Source of the DNA: an uncultured Eubacteriales bacterium
GTDB taxonomy: Bacteria; Bacillota; Clostridia; Lachnospirales; Cellulosilyticaceae
Assembly (NCBI GenBank): GCA_900551325.1
Contig: URVM01000002.1
Location: 372,001 to 436,000 of the forward strand
Length of the DNA: 64,000 bases
Direction of reading: 5' to 3'
How positions within the stretch are numbered: the first letter of the stretch is position 1; each line of letters starts with the position of its first letter. The translations under genes were made by a program, and so were the position numbers. Positions 45,732-55,918 of the stretch are shown here, in pieces. Below the pieces are notes generated by a model, which saw only the letters and a list, made by a program, of their open reading frames with translations, had not been told where the DNA came from and made no database searches.

Positions 45732-46919
45732 TTAAATAATAAGCATAAAAATTTCAAAAATCCAGTGAGCTGCTATTCCTGAACAAATACCACCTATTGT
45801 ATGAGCCAAAATAGCTTTCCCTGTAAGCTCACGACATTTTAAACTATCCATCATAGCTGTATGGGTACTTAAATAACCACTCCAGCACATACACATGGCA
45901 GTAAACACAGCAATATCATTTGCATTTGCTAGCCCTTCTTTAACTAGGTTTGGTACAAGACCAATGGCAGCACCTGCTGCACCTAATGATGTAATAGGTA
46001 CAGCTATAGCTTCTGGTGAAGAAAAACCAAATAAAGGTTGTAAAATAAAGTTAAGCTTTTCTCCTAATAATGGCAACAGACCTACGCCTTCATAAGCTGC
46101 TCCTGTGTAAACACCTGCCTCTGATGGTCCATTTGTCAGTATAAGTACAAATGTACAGATAATAAGTACACCAGGAATAATAGCCATTCCCATACCTACA
46201 CTTGAATGTCCCCCTTCTAAAAGAGCATTCATAAATCGCTCTCCTACAGTTCCTTTTCGTACTTGTCTATAGTGAATAAGATCTACACTTTCATCAATCT
46301 CTTCTTCACACCAAGCTTCTACACCATAATGCTTCTTTGTATAATGCATCATAATCTTTGTACTAATAATACTTCCTATAATAGCACCTATATTCCCGAT
46401 AACAACTGCTAAACCAAGTTGCTCTCCAACACCTTGCACACCTATCATAAATACTGTAATCATAAGACCCATACCAAAAGCTGTCCCTAGATTTGTAAGT
46501 GCTGGAAGCTGATACTTCTTAAAGTATTGTCTAAAACGTTTATCATCACATAAAGTTAAAATTGCTGGATTATCCGAAAAATAGGTTGTAAGTATACTGA
46601 TAATACTAGCACCAGGTAGATCATATAAGGGCTTCATCAGTCTTGAAAGAAATCTATTAATAATAGCTAGTCCACCAAATTCTGTTAGTATACCTGAAAA
46701 AGCACCTGCTATAACAGCAATAGCCATAATATAAAAAACTGTCCCCATTAAAAGGTCATAAGAGGTGTTTAATAAAGTATTAAACATATTGGCTACACCC
46801 ATTTTTCTAATAAGTAAAAACAAACCTCCGAAAGTAAAAAGAAGGCATAAAATGCCCTCCAAACTTACGGACTTTTTAAGTGTATAGTTCACCTCTTTTG
46901 TATTGTCATCTTGCTTCAT
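45732..46919 (-). CDS. Gate-domain (nucleoside-recognition-like) membrane protein, CD0519/CD1768 type
   Basis: 395 residues with about ten predicted membrane helices. It resembles the clostridial CD0519/CD1768 family, whose helices carry the Gate fold of nucleoside transporters (for example TYFSDNPAILTL, and ITSLGAAGAAIGLVPN). The substrate is unknown. It starts 34 bases after cobT ends, with AAAGGAG upstream, so it is likely co-transcribed with the cobalamin genes. A link to cobalamin precursors or ribazole is only a suggestion from position. Confidence 0.75.
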   Translation of the reverse strand: MKQDDNTKEVNYTLKKSVSLEGILCLLFTFGGLFLLIRKMGVANMFNTLLNTSYDLLMGTVFYIMAIAVIAGAFSGILTEFGGLAIINRFLSRLMKPLYDLPGASIISILTTYFSDNPAILTLCDDKRFRQYFKKYQLPALTNLGTAFGMGLMITVFMIGVQGVGEQLGLAVVIGNIGAIIGSIISTKIMMHYTKKHYGVEAWCEEEIDESVDLIHYRQVRKGTVGERFMNALLEGGHSSVGMGMAIIPGVLIICTFVLILTNGPSEAGVYTGAAYEGVGLLPLLGEKLNFILQPLFGFSSPEAIAVPITSLGAAGAAIGLVPNLVKEGLANANDIAVFTAMCMCWSGYLSTHTAMMDSLKCRELTGKAILAHTIGGICSGIAAHWIFEIFMLII

Positions 46920-46953
46920 CTATATTGTCTCCTTTTAAATATTCACCTTTAGG

Positions 46954-48054
46954 CTATTTCCATATATTCATATACTTAGATTTATCTACACCTGCTTCTT
47001 CAAAGGTACCCATTCCAAGTAAAGTATATTTTGCCATCTCTATTAAGTTGAATAAAATTGGACAACCACTACCTTCACCTAAACGCATATCTAAATCAAA
47101 GTGAGCCTCAAGTCCTATTGCTTCAAGTAAACACTTCATCCCTACTTCTTTTGAAAGGTGAGAAGCCACCATATAGTCTTTTACACTAGGGCAAAGTTTA
47201 TAGGCTATTAAAGCTGCTGCAGCTGAGATAAATCCATCTATTATAACTAACTTTTTATTTGCTGCTGCACCTAAATAAACACCTACTAAGCCTGCTAGAT
47301 CTAGACCACCTACTTTAGCAAGTACATCAACAGGATCCTTAGCATCTGGTTTATGTAATTGGAAAGCTTTCTTAATAGCATTAATTTTATTGTTAAATAC
47401 GGTATCTTTAGCACCTGCACCTTTTCCTGTTACTTCTTCTACACCAAGGCCTAAAATTGCAGCAGTAACAGCTGCTGATGTAGTTGTATTACCAATTCCC
47501 ATCTCACCTGTACCAAAGATATGGTATCCAGCTTCTACAAGCTTTTCACACTCTTCTATACCAACAAGGATACCTTCTAAAGCTTCTTCATAAGTCATAC
47601 TTGGTGCTATAGTCATATCTTTTGTTCCATACGCTACTTTACGGTTGTGTATAAGAGGATGTGTAAAATCAGCTTTTACACCGATATCTACAATATGTAT
47701 ATCAGCTTGTGCAAATTCACTTAGCTTATTCACACCTGTAATCCCTCTAGTAAAATTATAAGTTACTGTAGCTGTAACCTCTTGAGGACAACTACTTACC
47801 CCTTGGTCACACACACCATTATCACTACACATAATAACTGTCACACATGGCTTCGTTTGTATGTTCATGGTTTCTTGTACACCAGCAAGCTTAATCATTA
47901 ACTGCTCTAGTTTACCTAGTGAACCTACTGGCTTTGTTAACCCATCAAGGTATTTTTCCATTTGATTTTGTGTTTCTTTATGAATAGGCTTAATGCCCTC
48001 TATATATACTTCTAATTCTTTTTTTGTCCATACTTTTTCAGTATTTATGCTCAT
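46954..48054 (-). CDS. cobT: Nicotinate-nucleotide-dimethylbenzimidazole phosphoribosyltransferase
   Basis: 366 residues. LTKPVGSLGKLEQLMIKLAG, VIMCSDNGVCDQGVSSCPQEVT, GTGEMGIGNTTTSAAVTAA and GEGSGCPILFNLIE are CobT blocks, the last with the catalytic Glu region. It forms alpha-ribazole phosphate for the lower ligand of cobalamin. The ATG overlaps the cobS stop as ATGA. Confidence 0.95.
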   Translation of the reverse strand: MSINTEKVWTKKELEVYIEGIKPIHKETQNQMEKYLDGLTKPVGSLGKLEQLMIKLAGVQETMNIQTKPCVTVIMCSDNGVCDQGVSSCPQEVTATVTYNFTRGITGVNKLSEFAQADIHIVDIGVKADFTHPLIHNRKVAYGTKDMTIAPSMTYEEALEGILVGIEECEKLVEAGYHIFGTGEMGIGNTTTSAAVTAAILGLGVEEVTGKGAGAKDTVFNNKINAIKKAFQLHKPDAKDPVDVLAKVGGLDLAGLVGVYLGAAANKKLVIIDGFISAAAALIAYKLCPSVKDYMVASHLSKEVGMKCLLEAIGLEAHFDLDMRLGEGSGCPILFNLIEMAKYTLLGMGTFEEAGVDKSKYMNIWK

Positions 48055-48803
48055 CCAATCAGCCCTTTACTTATAATGATTAAATAGGTTAATATAGTCC
48101 ATTCAACTATTTGCTGGGTTGCTCCTAAGCAATCTCCATTTAAACCTTCTAGCTTATTTGTAAATTTCCTATTCAGTAAGATTACTGTACCAAATACTAG
48201 CCCTAGCCCTAACAGCATCTTTTCCCAGTGTATTATACTTACACCAACACCCATGAAAAGCAGAAGATTAACGAAAAGTCCTGGTCTACTAATGTTCTCT
48301 ATCCATAATGAACCAAGACCCTTACTTATATTTTTACCAATAGCACATATAATGCATACACCTAGTTTAGCACTTACCGGTACCCATATAATAAATAGAG
48401 GATGGTCTTTTAATAAATAAAATCCAATGAAATGATAGACGAAATCTATTATAAGTGCAAGTACACCAAAGGTGCCTACATGACTGTCTTTCATAATTTC
48501 TAGTGTGCGCTTAGCATCTCGATTAGCGCCAAAACCATCAAAGACGTCACTTAAACCATCTAAATGGATACCACCTGTAATCCAAATACCTCCAATAGTA
48601 GCTAAAAGAGCACCTAAAAGAGGATCTACATAAGCTCCTAACTCAAACAGTAGCCAAGTAAATCCTCCTACTATAAGACCTATAAAGGTAAAGAAACACA
48701 TAGCACCTTTAAAATCTTCAGGTTCTGCTGGCATATTAGCTTTTGTAATTGGAATACGAGTCAAAAACTGCATGGCTAATACCCATTGTTTTAATTTTTT
48801 CAT
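48051..48803 (-). CDS. cobS: Adenosylcobinamide-GDP ribazoletransferase
   Basis: 250-residue membrane protein with about six helices. LTRIPI at the N-terminus and GGIHLDGLSDVFDGFGANRDAKRTLEIMKDSHVGTFG, with its metal-binding acidic residues, are diagnostic; EGLNGDCLGATQQI is the second conserved site. It joins GDP-cobinamide to alpha-ribazole. Confidence 0.95.
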   Translation of the reverse strand: MKKLKQWVLAMQFLTRIPITKANMPAEPEDFKGAMCFFTFIGLIVGGFTWLLFELGAYVDPLLGALLATIGGIWITGGIHLDGLSDVFDGFGANRDAKRTLEIMKDSHVGTFGVLALIIDFVYHFIGFYLLKDHPLFIIWVPVSAKLGVCIICAIGKNISKGLGSLWIENISRPGLFVNLLLFMGVGVSIIHWEKMLLGLGLVFGTVILLNRKFTNKLEGLNGDCLGATQQIVEWTILTYLIIISKGLIG

Positions 48804-48842
48804 ACCTTGTTCACTCTTTCTTTTTAGTCTTCTACCTAGTTG

Positions 48843-49418
48843 TTAATAATTCTCTCTTGATAAGTCTATATACCAAAAGTCATTTTCATAGCGTGTAGTA
48901 ACTACCATACCTGTATGTACGTTAAACTTCCAGAACATATCTAAGTTTCCACCTAGCATATAACTAAGGGCCATACGAATTGTACCAGCATGACAAATAA
49001 CAATAGCATCTTCATTATTTTCTTCTAACTCACGAATAAAGCTAACGACCCGCTCATATTGCATAATGGCACTTTCGCCTTCTGGAATTTCATAGTGCTT
49101 CCAGTCTTTATCCCACTCTTTTCTTTCTATAGGGTATTTGCGTCCAATCTCTCTATAGTTTAGTCCTTCAAATATCCCCATATTACGTTCTAGAAGTCTA
49201 GCATCAACTTTAAAATATACATTAGAAAATAAGAGTCCTGCTGTTTCTATAGCCCTAGCTGCAGGACTTGTATATACATTGATACAGTTATCAAAACTTG
49301 TTTGTATAGCCTTTACTTCTTTTATACCTTCTGGTGTTAGGCGAGCATCTAATTTACCATAGTAATTATTTTTCTCATTTTGCTCCGTCTTACCGTGTCT
49401 TACCCAGTATATTTTCAT
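48843..49418 (-). CDS. cobC: Histidine phosphatase, probable alpha-ribazole phosphatase
   Basis: The phosphoglycerate-mutase-like fold has the catalytic His in IYWVRHGKTEQNEKN and the second His in VICHAGTIRMALS. The place between cobS and the threonine-phosphate decarboxylase gene makes alpha-ribazole phosphatase likely, though the family is broad. ATG 49418 has AAGGAG eight bases upstream; GTG 49427 is less likely. Confidence 0.82.
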   Translation of the reverse strand: MKIYWVRHGKTEQNEKNNYYGKLDARLTPEGIKEVKAIQTSFDNCINVYTSPAARAIETAGLLFSNVYFKVDARLLERNMGIFEGLNYREIGRKYPIERKEWDKDWKHYEIPEGESAIMQYERVVSFIRELEENNEDAIVICHAGTIRMALSYMLGGNLDMFWKFNVHTGMVVTTRYENDFWYIDLSRENY

Positions 49419-49457
49419 CGTCACCACTCCTTATATTTTTATTAACAATGAAAAAAT

Positions 49458-50522
49458 TTAATACCTTATTTGTTTCAAAGTATTTATTAATATTTGATTT
49501 TGTTCATGCTTCTTAATACCTATACGGTAATAGTCTTCGCTAAGTCCTTTGTAGTTGCCACAATGTCTAATTAAAATACCTTTTTCCATAAGCTTTTCTT
49601 TTAAGCCTAAAATAGGTGATTTAAATAACAAGTAATTGGCACAAGAAGGATAACATTTAAATCCTAAGGTGGTAAGACTTTCTTTCATGTAAACCATCTC
49701 TTCTTCTATTATTCGTCTCGTTTCATCTTCATAAGCCTTATCCTCCAAGGCTACTACACCGGCTAGCTGGGCAAGTCCTGATACAGCCCATGGTTGAGCT
49801 GATTTTTCTACTTGTTCTTTAAGCTTAATATCACCAAAGAATCCATAGCCTAATCTAAGTCCTGCCATAGCATAAAACTTTGTAAAGGCTTTTAATATAA
49901 CTAAACACTTAAAGTTTCTAATCTCTTTTACTAAACTATAATTTGAAGCATTGTTTACAAATTCCATAAAGCATTCATCTACTATGAGTTTAATCCCAAG
50001 CTTTTCACACTTTTCTAGTACCTTCATTAAGAAATCCTTTGAAGTGACTTGTCCTGTTGGATTATTAGGATTACATAGCCATACCATATCTAATCCTGGT
50101 GTTATATAGTTTAGAAAGTCTCCTTGTACCTTAAAGTGATCTTCTTCTTTTAATAGATAATGTTCTATTTCACATCCTACTTGCTCAAGTGCCTCGGCAT
50201 ATTCAGCAAAGGTAGGTGCTAAAACTAAAGCACGTTTTGGCTTACATACATAAGCTAATCTAAAGATTAAATCAGCAGCTCCATTACCGCATAAAATGCG
50301 TTCTTCTTCTAATTTATAAACCTTACTTAAAGCACCTACTAGCTTTCTACAAAGGGGGTCAGGATATCTAATAGCCAAATCAATTTGGTCTATTAAAGAT
50401 TTTCTTACCTTTGGTGATAAACCTAAAGGATTAATATTTACAGAGAAATCTAAGATTTCTTCGTCTTTACAATCTAGTTGTTGGGCGAGTGAGAAAATAT
50501 CGCCACCATGTATTAATGTCAT
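49458..50522 (-). CDS. cobD: L-threonine-O-3-phosphate decarboxylase-like PLP enzyme
   Basis: Aminotransferase fold of about 354 residues: LIHGGDIFSLAQQL and DFSVNINPLG at the N-terminus (typical for CobD), WLCNPNNPTGQV, and the PLP lysine in VILKAFTKFYAMAGLRLGYG. It makes (R)-1-amino-2-propanol phosphate for the nucleotide loop. It resembles HisC but its cob neighbours settle the assignment. Start ATG 50522 with AGGAG five bases upstream. Confidence 0.9.
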   Translation of the reverse strand: MTLIHGGDIFSLAQQLDCKDEEILDFSVNINPLGLSPKVRKSLIDQIDLAIRYPDPLCRKLVGALSKVYKLEEERILCGNGAADLIFRLAYVCKPKRALVLAPTFAEYAEALEQVGCEIEHYLLKEEDHFKVQGDFLNYITPGLDMVWLCNPNNPTGQVTSKDFLMKVLEKCEKLGIKLIVDECFMEFVNNASNYSLVKEIRNFKCLVILKAFTKFYAMAGLRLGYGFFGDIKLKEQVEKSAQPWAVSGLAQLAGVVALEDKAYEDETRRIIEEEMVYMKESLTTLGFKCYPSCANYLLFKSPILGLKEKLMEKGILIRHCGNYKGLSEDYYRIGIKKHEQNQILINTLKQIRY

Positions 50523-50538
50523 ATGCACTCCTTTATTT

Positions 50539-51507
50539 TTAAAGCCCTATCACAATGAGCATTCTTACTAATACAAAAAGAATAAGCCCTACTATACAAG
50601 TTACATACATAAGCTTGTTCGTTCTTTTAATATCTTCTACTTCTACTTGGCGTATAGCATCTCCTATTGTAGGCTTTTCACATTTTATTCCAAAGTAATA
50701 AGCATCACCTGCTAGTTGTATATTTAAGGCCCCAGCACAAGCTGCTTCAGTATGAGCACTATTTGGACTTTTGTGGTTATATCTATCTCTTTTATAAATA
50801 GTGTAAGCACCTTTTAAATTCATACCACAAAGGCCACTTGCTAAAATCATTAAATACCCACTTATTCTAGCTGGAATATAATTTACTACATCATCTAGCT
50901 TAGCACCAAAGGTACCAAAATATTCATATTTCTCATTTTTGTAACCAATCATAGAGTCTAGTGTATTAATAGCTTTGTACATAAAAGCTAGAGGCACCCC
51001 ACCTATTACTAAGTAAAATAAAGGACCTATAATACCATCAGAAGTATTTTCTGCAACGGTTTCTATAGCCGCCTTAGCTATACCTTCTTCATCTAGACTT
51101 TTGGTATCTCTTCCTACAATCATACTTACTGCATATCTAGCACCTTCTAAGTCACCAGCCTTAAGTGCCCCGTACACTTTCATACTTTCATCTTTTAAGC
51201 TTTTTGTAGCTAGGAGCTGATAAGCTAGTATGATTTCTACTAAAGTTCCAAGCCAAGGATTGATCCATCCTCCTACCTTTATAAGGAGTGTACTTGCAAA
51301 AACAGTTATCCCTACAACACCTATAACTAAAAGTATACCACCAACTCTTTCTCCTTCTTTTGTCTTTGGTAGCCTTTTTCGTATAAGTACTTCTCCTTTA
51401 CTAATAAGCATACCTATCCATCTAACAGGATGAGGCCAGTTATGAGGATCACCTAAAATAAGATCTAATATAAAACCGCCTATTGCTACTAAAATAATAT
51501 GTTCCAT
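50539..51507 (-). CDS. cbiB: Adenosylcobinamide-phosphate synthase
   Basis: 322-residue membrane protein with about four to five helices: LILGDPHNWPHPVRWIG at the N-terminus, SMIVGRDTKSLDEEGIAKAAIETVAENTSDGIIGPLFY, and SPNSAHTEAACAGALNI. It attaches the aminopropanol arm to adenosylcobyric acid. First of the cob genes here and 19 bases behind the M55 gene. No cobalamin riboswitch is visible. Confidence 0.94.
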   Translation of the reverse strand: MEHIILVAIGGFILDLILGDPHNWPHPVRWIGMLISKGEVLIRKRLPKTKEGERVGGILLVIGVVGITVFASTLLIKVGGWINPWLGTLVEIILAYQLLATKSLKDESMKVYGALKAGDLEGARYAVSMIVGRDTKSLDEEGIAKAAIETVAENTSDGIIGPLFYLVIGGVPLAFMYKAINTLDSMIGYKNEKYEYFGTFGAKLDDVVNYIPARISGYLMILASGLCGMNLKGAYTIYKRDRYNHKSPNSAHTEAACAGALNIQLAGDAYYFGIKCEKPTIGDAIRQVEVEDIKRTNKLMYVTCIVGLILFVLVRMLIVIGL

Positions 51508-51526
51508 AATACCTTCTTTCTAATCC

Positions 51527-52327
51527 TTATAAAAAGAGTAATAAGGTTAATAAATCCATGTAATTATCTGTTGTAAAAGAAATAGTAAATTCATCTATTT
51601 GTCTTGCATTTGGATAGAAAGAATACTTATAAGCATCTTCATGTCTATTAAAAACAACTTTTAAATTAAATACATCTGGAATACTAATATTACTTGCCCA
51701 TCCAATTGTTTTAAGCTGGGTTAAACTTTCTTTTACTGTTTTTTGAATACGTTCTTTAGCAAGTTCTGGGTGAATACTTACTACGCCACCTCCAAAACCT
51801 TCTTGTACTGCTACTGTCTTAATGGTTGGGTCAAACTCACTTACACTTCTAATAAGTCCTCCATCTCCTGTTACTGCAATGATAGGTACACTAAGTAAGT
51901 AAGCTACGTATGCATATAATGTAAATTCACTAGCTGGTTCATCATTTAAATAAATGCCTCTTATAGTCTTTGGAAAAAGTGTGTGAGCAAGAGGTGAAGT
52001 GTTAGCTAGTCCATTGCTATGGTAGCCAATAAAAATAATACCATCAAAAGTGTCATCTAAACCTTCTACCATATTATAAGGATGATTACTCCATCCTGAC
52101 ATAAGCTTTGCATTTTTAGGTAATTGTTCTTGGATTAAATTATAACCATTTCCATGTGCATCTTTAATAACAAAGTCTAACGCTCCAGCTTCCATAGCAC
52201 CTTTACAAGCTGCTACTACTTCTCCTGTCATACGTTCTCTTGCTTCATATGGTGGTGTGTCACTTGCTAATTGCCAATTTGAAATACCTGTAATCCCTTC
52301 AATATCCGCTGAAATAAATATACGCAT
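51527..52327 (-). CDS. M55-family metallopeptidase (DppA-like D-aminopeptidase)
   Basis: 266 residues starting MRIFISADIEGITGI, with the zinc ligands Asp8 and Glu10, followed by KDAHGNGYNL and FIGYHSNGLANTSPLAHT. DppA homologues form a decamer that cuts D-Ala peptides. ATG 52327 has AGGGGGAA upstream; the frame is open to 52375 without a site. It is upstream of and probably co-transcribed with cbiB, though no functional tie is known. Confidence 0.9.
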   Translation of the reverse strand: MRIFISADIEGITGISNWQLASDTPPYEARERMTGEVVAACKGAMEAGALDFVIKDAHGNGYNLIQEQLPKNAKLMSGWSNHPYNMVEGLDDTFDGIIFIGYHSNGLANTSPLAHTLFPKTIRGIYLNDEPASEFTLYAYVAYLLSVPIIAVTGDGGLIRSVSEFDPTIKTVAVQEGFGGGVVSIHPELAKERIQKTVKESLTQLKTIGWASNISIPDVFNLKVVFNRHEDAYKYSFYPNARQIDEFTISFTTDNYMDLLTLLLFL

Positions 52328-52472
52328 AACGATTCCCCCTACAGCTTTATGTTTTAATATATTATAGTATATCAAAGCTTTTCCATTTTTTCTATTTATC
52401 TGTTATGTTTTAGTAAAAAAAGTAGTATACTAAAAAAGTAAACTTTAAAATAATTATAGAGAGGATTAGATT

Positions 52473-54272
52473 ATGTCTACAAAAAATATTCCAACACGCG
52501 AGCAAGTTGCTGTAGAAGATACTTGGCGCTTAGAAGATCTCTTTGAATCTGATCTAAAACTTCAAGAAGCAATTAAAACAGCAAAAACTTTATTAGAAGA
52601 TTTTCCACCTTATAAAGACCGTGTAACATCTGATTCTAAGACTTTACTTGAAGTACTTCAAAAATCTGATGCTGCTTCTATGCTTATAGAAAAAATCTAT
52701 ATTTATAGCCATATGCGCTTACATCAAGATGGTGCCAATAGCTTTTATCAAGATTTAGCAAGTCAAAGTGAAAAACTTATGGTAGACCTTGAAACTTCTA
52801 CTTCTTTTATAAGCCCTGAAATAAGTAGCTTATCTTTAGAAACAGTTGAGCATTTTATTAAAGATACACCTGAGCTTTCACTTTATAAACGTGTACTAGA
52901 AGAAATTTTACGTCAAAAAGAACATATCTTAGATGCTAAAACAGAAGACTTACTTTCTAAATTTGGTGAAATTACAACTGCTCCAAGTAATACCTACGCT
53001 ATGTTTAATAATGCTGATTTAAAATTCCCTACAATAGAAGATGAAGAGGGACACCAAGTACGTATTACTCATGGTAATTTTATTAGTCTTTTAGAAAGTC
53101 ATAACCGCACAGTTAGAGAAGCTGCCTTTACAGGTGTTTATAACTCTTATAGTGGTTTTAAAAATACAATAGCTACTAACTTCTCTGCTAATGTAACTGG
53201 CTATAGTTTAATGTCTCGCCTTAGAAACTTTGAGACACCTATCCACTATGCACTTCATGCAAATAATATTCCTACACATGTGTATGACAACCTTATTGAA
53301 ACAGTTAACAAAAATATAGGACTTATGCACAAGTATGTAGATTTAAGAAAAGAGCGTCTTGGTGTAGATACACTTCATATGTATGATTTATTTGTACCTC
53401 TTGTAAATGACTTCAAAAAAGAAATTTCTTATGATGAAGCTTGTAGCATTATTCTAGAAGCTTTAAAACCATTAGGTGATGACTATGTAGCACAAGTTAA
53501 AGAAGCATTCGAAAGTCGTTGGGTAGATAAATACGAAAATGAAGGTAAACGCAGTGGTGCTTACTCATGGGGATGCTTTGATGCACCACATCCTTATGTG
53601 CTTATGAACTATTCTAATAACGTAGATAACTTATTTACTTTAGCTCATGAGATGGGCCATGCTATGCATAGTTACCTTTCTTCACATACACAACCTTATC
53701 CTTATGCTAACTACTGCATCTTCGTAGCTGAAGTAGCTTCTACTGTAAATGAAGCACTCCTTATGCAGTATCTTCTTAAAACTACAACAGATGAAGATTT
53801 CCATAAATATTTAGTAAACTACTTTATGGAACAATTTAGAGGTACACTCTATCGTCAAACTATGTTTGCAGAGTTTGAAAAAGCTGTTTATACACTTCAT
53901 GGACAAGGTGCTACACTTACAAGTCAAACACTTTGTGACACTTACTATAACTTAGTGAAGAAATACCATGGTGAGAGTATGTGTGTAGATGAACTTATTG
54001 CTATGGAATGGGCACGTATTCCTCACTTCTATACACCATTTTATGTGTATCAATATGCTACAGGCTACTCTGCTGCCATTGCCCTTTCAGAAGGTATCTT
54101 AAAAGAAGGCCCTGAAGCGGTTAAGCGCTACAAAGCCTTCCTAAGTGGTGGATCTAGTCATGATCCTATTGATCTTCTAAAAATTGCTGGCGTAGATATG
54201 AGTTCACCTGAACCTATTGAAGCGGCCCTTAAAGTATTCGAAGGTCTTATTGAAGAAATGAAAAGCCTTTAA
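52473..54272 (+). CDS. pepF: Oligoendopeptidase F
   Basis: 599-residue M3 metallopeptidase. The N-terminal helical domain (PTREQVAVEDTWRLEDLFESD) is followed by the zinc motif in TLAHEMGHAMHSYLS and the third ligand in VAEVASTVNEALL. No signal peptide; it degrades oligopeptides in the cytosol. GAGAGG precedes the ATG. Its stop overlaps the convergent CorA-like gene stop by four bases. Confidence 0.95.
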   Translation: MSTKNIPTREQVAVEDTWRLEDLFESDLKLQEAIKTAKTLLEDFPPYKDRVTSDSKTLLEVLQKSDAASMLIEKIYIYSHMRLHQDGANSFYQDLASQSEKLMVDLETSTSFISPEISSLSLETVEHFIKDTPELSLYKRVLEEILRQKEHILDAKTEDLLSKFGEITTAPSNTYAMFNNADLKFPTIEDEEGHQVRITHGNFISLLESHNRTVREAAFTGVYNSYSGFKNTIATNFSANVTGYSLMSRLRNFETPIHYALHANNIPTHVYDNLIETVNKNIGLMHKYVDLRKERLGVDTLHMYDLFVPLVNDFKKEISYDEACSIILEALKPLGDDYVAQVKEAFESRWVDKYENEGKRSGAYSWGCFDAPHPYVLMNYSNNVDNLFTLAHEMGHAMHSYLSSHTQPYPYANYCIFVAEVASTVNEALLMQYLLKTTTDEDFHKYLVNYFMEQFRGTLYRQTMFAEFEKAVYTLHGQGATLTSQTLCDTYYNLVKKYHGESMCVDELIAMEWARIPHFYTPFYVYQYATGYSAAIALSEGILKEGPEAVKRYKAFLSGGSSHDPIDLLKIAGVDMSSPEPIEAALKVFEGLIEEMKSL

Positions 54273-55753
54273 CTAATACCACAGCCCCATTTAATAAGAA
54301 CAAATATACAAATTAAACTTATAGTAAGCAGAATAGTTCGGATTAATCTGGACTTTCTGCTTTTTTTGTTCCATAGGCTATAAACTAAAAGAACCATACA
54401 TACTGGTAATATGGCATAACTATTAAACCAAAGAATAATCTCCTTATGCTTCCACCAGTCCATAAATTTTTCTTCTAAAATATTCATTCCAAAAAATCCT
54501 GTTACAAAAGTGGGGATGACGAGCGCGGTACCTACAATAGTTAGAAAGTCCATCTTCCCTTTAGATTGTGCTTGGTCAATAAGAGCTGCATATTCATGCA
54601 TCTCCTGCATTTCAAAATCTAACTCTTTAATTTCTTTAGTTACTGTAAGTTGCTTTAAAAGCTCATTGTAAATATAGCTTCCTTGTACATCTACAGTGAC
54701 TTCGTTAAAATGCATCTGACTAATAAACTGAATATATACTTCATATAAGTTTTCTATAGCTTGAACTAATTCTACCTTAGGAAATTCTGCAATACGTGCA
54801 ATTTGATTACCAAAGTGTAGAAGTGATGCTTTTTGAACCAATGCCAAAAGTACAATATGATTATAAAGTTTAGTTTCTTTTCTACTTGCAGTAATACATA
54901 CTAGAGAGAATCTACTCATACCATATACCACTTTAGGTAAGTCTAAGTAACTCTCACCTTCTCTTAGTTTTTCTCTACGACTAAATAAAATAAAGCTATT
55001 CAAAAATCTTTTAGATACTTGTTCACTCTTTATTTGATTCAGTAAATCTTGGTTATTATAAACACAGAGCACAAACATTCGATTTCCAAGAAGAGGCTCC
55101 ACAAATATTTTATCTTGCTTTAGAAAGTTATATTCAAATACAAAACTTTCTCCAAAGAGTTGTCTTATAAGAGAAATCATACACATAGGTTTTTCTCTAT
55201 AGTCTTCGGTAAAGTTTTCTATCATTTGATTTTTACTATCTAACTTTATAATAACCTGTTCAGGAAATAAATCTTTATGTGCTGCACTAAGTGGCAATAA
55301 ATAAGGATAAACACATTTACTAAGGCTATTAATAGCCATAACATCTTCTGGTGTATCCTCATTATAATTTTCGCAATGTAGTGTTAGTGTACCTACTCCA
55401 CTTTTATATAGCCTAAGTTCTATCCATCTAAGCTTAAGTTCATAATTCTTTTTTTCTACTGTTAATATTAAAGTACTATTAGGCTGGGTACCCATTTTCT
55501 TATAAGTACGTACCAGCTTTTGATTTTGTATAGGGTATAACATCTGTAAGGCTGGTTTGTAAAAATATACATATTCATTATATGCCTTTTCATCTTCAAT
55601 ATGAAACTCTTGCTGCTCCCAAGATTCTAGCTTATACAAAATGGGATGATCCATTTGTTTATGTTGTTTCAATGTGCCACGCCCATGCCTACTTTTAAGC
55701 TCCCATGCAAAGGGCAGTATATACACATGAGTACTTATAATACCTTTTGACAT
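54269..55753 (-). CDS. CorA-like divalent cation transporter
   Basis: The C-terminus has the CorA signature Gly-Met-Asn at the end of a helix (VIPTFVTGFFGMNI), followed by one or two more membrane helices (SYAILPVCMVLLVYSL and TILLTISLICIFVLIKWG). The large N-terminal part of about 400 residues is longer than in standard CorA (about 240) and poorly conserved, so it is a divergent member. It would move Mg2+ or another divalent cation, or act as a ZntB-like exporter. An extra third helix is unusual. Confidence 0.75.
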   Translation of the reverse strand: MSKGIISTHVYILPFAWELKSRHGRGTLKQHKQMDHPILYKLESWEQQEFHIEDEKAYNEYVYFYKPALQMLYPIQNQKLVRTYKKMGTQPNSTLILTVEKKNYELKLRWIELRLYKSGVGTLTLHCENYNEDTPEDVMAINSLSKCVYPYLLPLSAAHKDLFPEQVIIKLDSKNQMIENFTEDYREKPMCMISLIRQLFGESFVFEYNFLKQDKIFVEPLLGNRMFVLCVYNNQDLLNQIKSEQVSKRFLNSFILFSRREKLREGESYLDLPKVVYGMSRFSLVCITASRKETKLYNHIVLLALVQKASLLHFGNQIARIAEFPKVELVQAIENLYEVYIQFISQMHFNEVTVDVQGSYIYNELLKQLTVTKEIKELDFEMQEMHEYAALIDQAQSKGKMDFLTIVGTALVIPTFVTGFFGMNILEEKFMDWWKHKEIILWFNSYAILPVCMVLLVYSLWNKKSRKSRLIRTILLTISLICIFVLIKWGCGIS

Positions 55754-55850
55754 AGCCTTATCCTACCATTTTCTTTTATTTATCTTTATAGTCTATCGCT
55801 TTTATAACCAAATATGTATATTCTTAAAGATAAACTAAAAGAAGCTATCA

Positions 55851-55886
55851 CACTAAGTATAAATATTAAACTTTTTACTTAGTGTA
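55851..55886. terminator. Hairpin between msrAB and the CorA-like gene
   Basis: ACACTAAGTA and TACTTAGTGT (exact complements) enclose 16 bases, 33 bases past the msrAB stop. There is no strong T tract, so terminator function is uncertain. Confidence 0.45.
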
Positions 55887-55918
55887 ATAACCTCTTATAA
55901 ATAGGTTTTATAATTTAA

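Noticed and set aside
52328..52472. Cobalamin riboswitch before the M55-cob genes
   Set aside because: The gap is 145 bases, too short for the usual element, and the conserved B12-box sequence is not visible.
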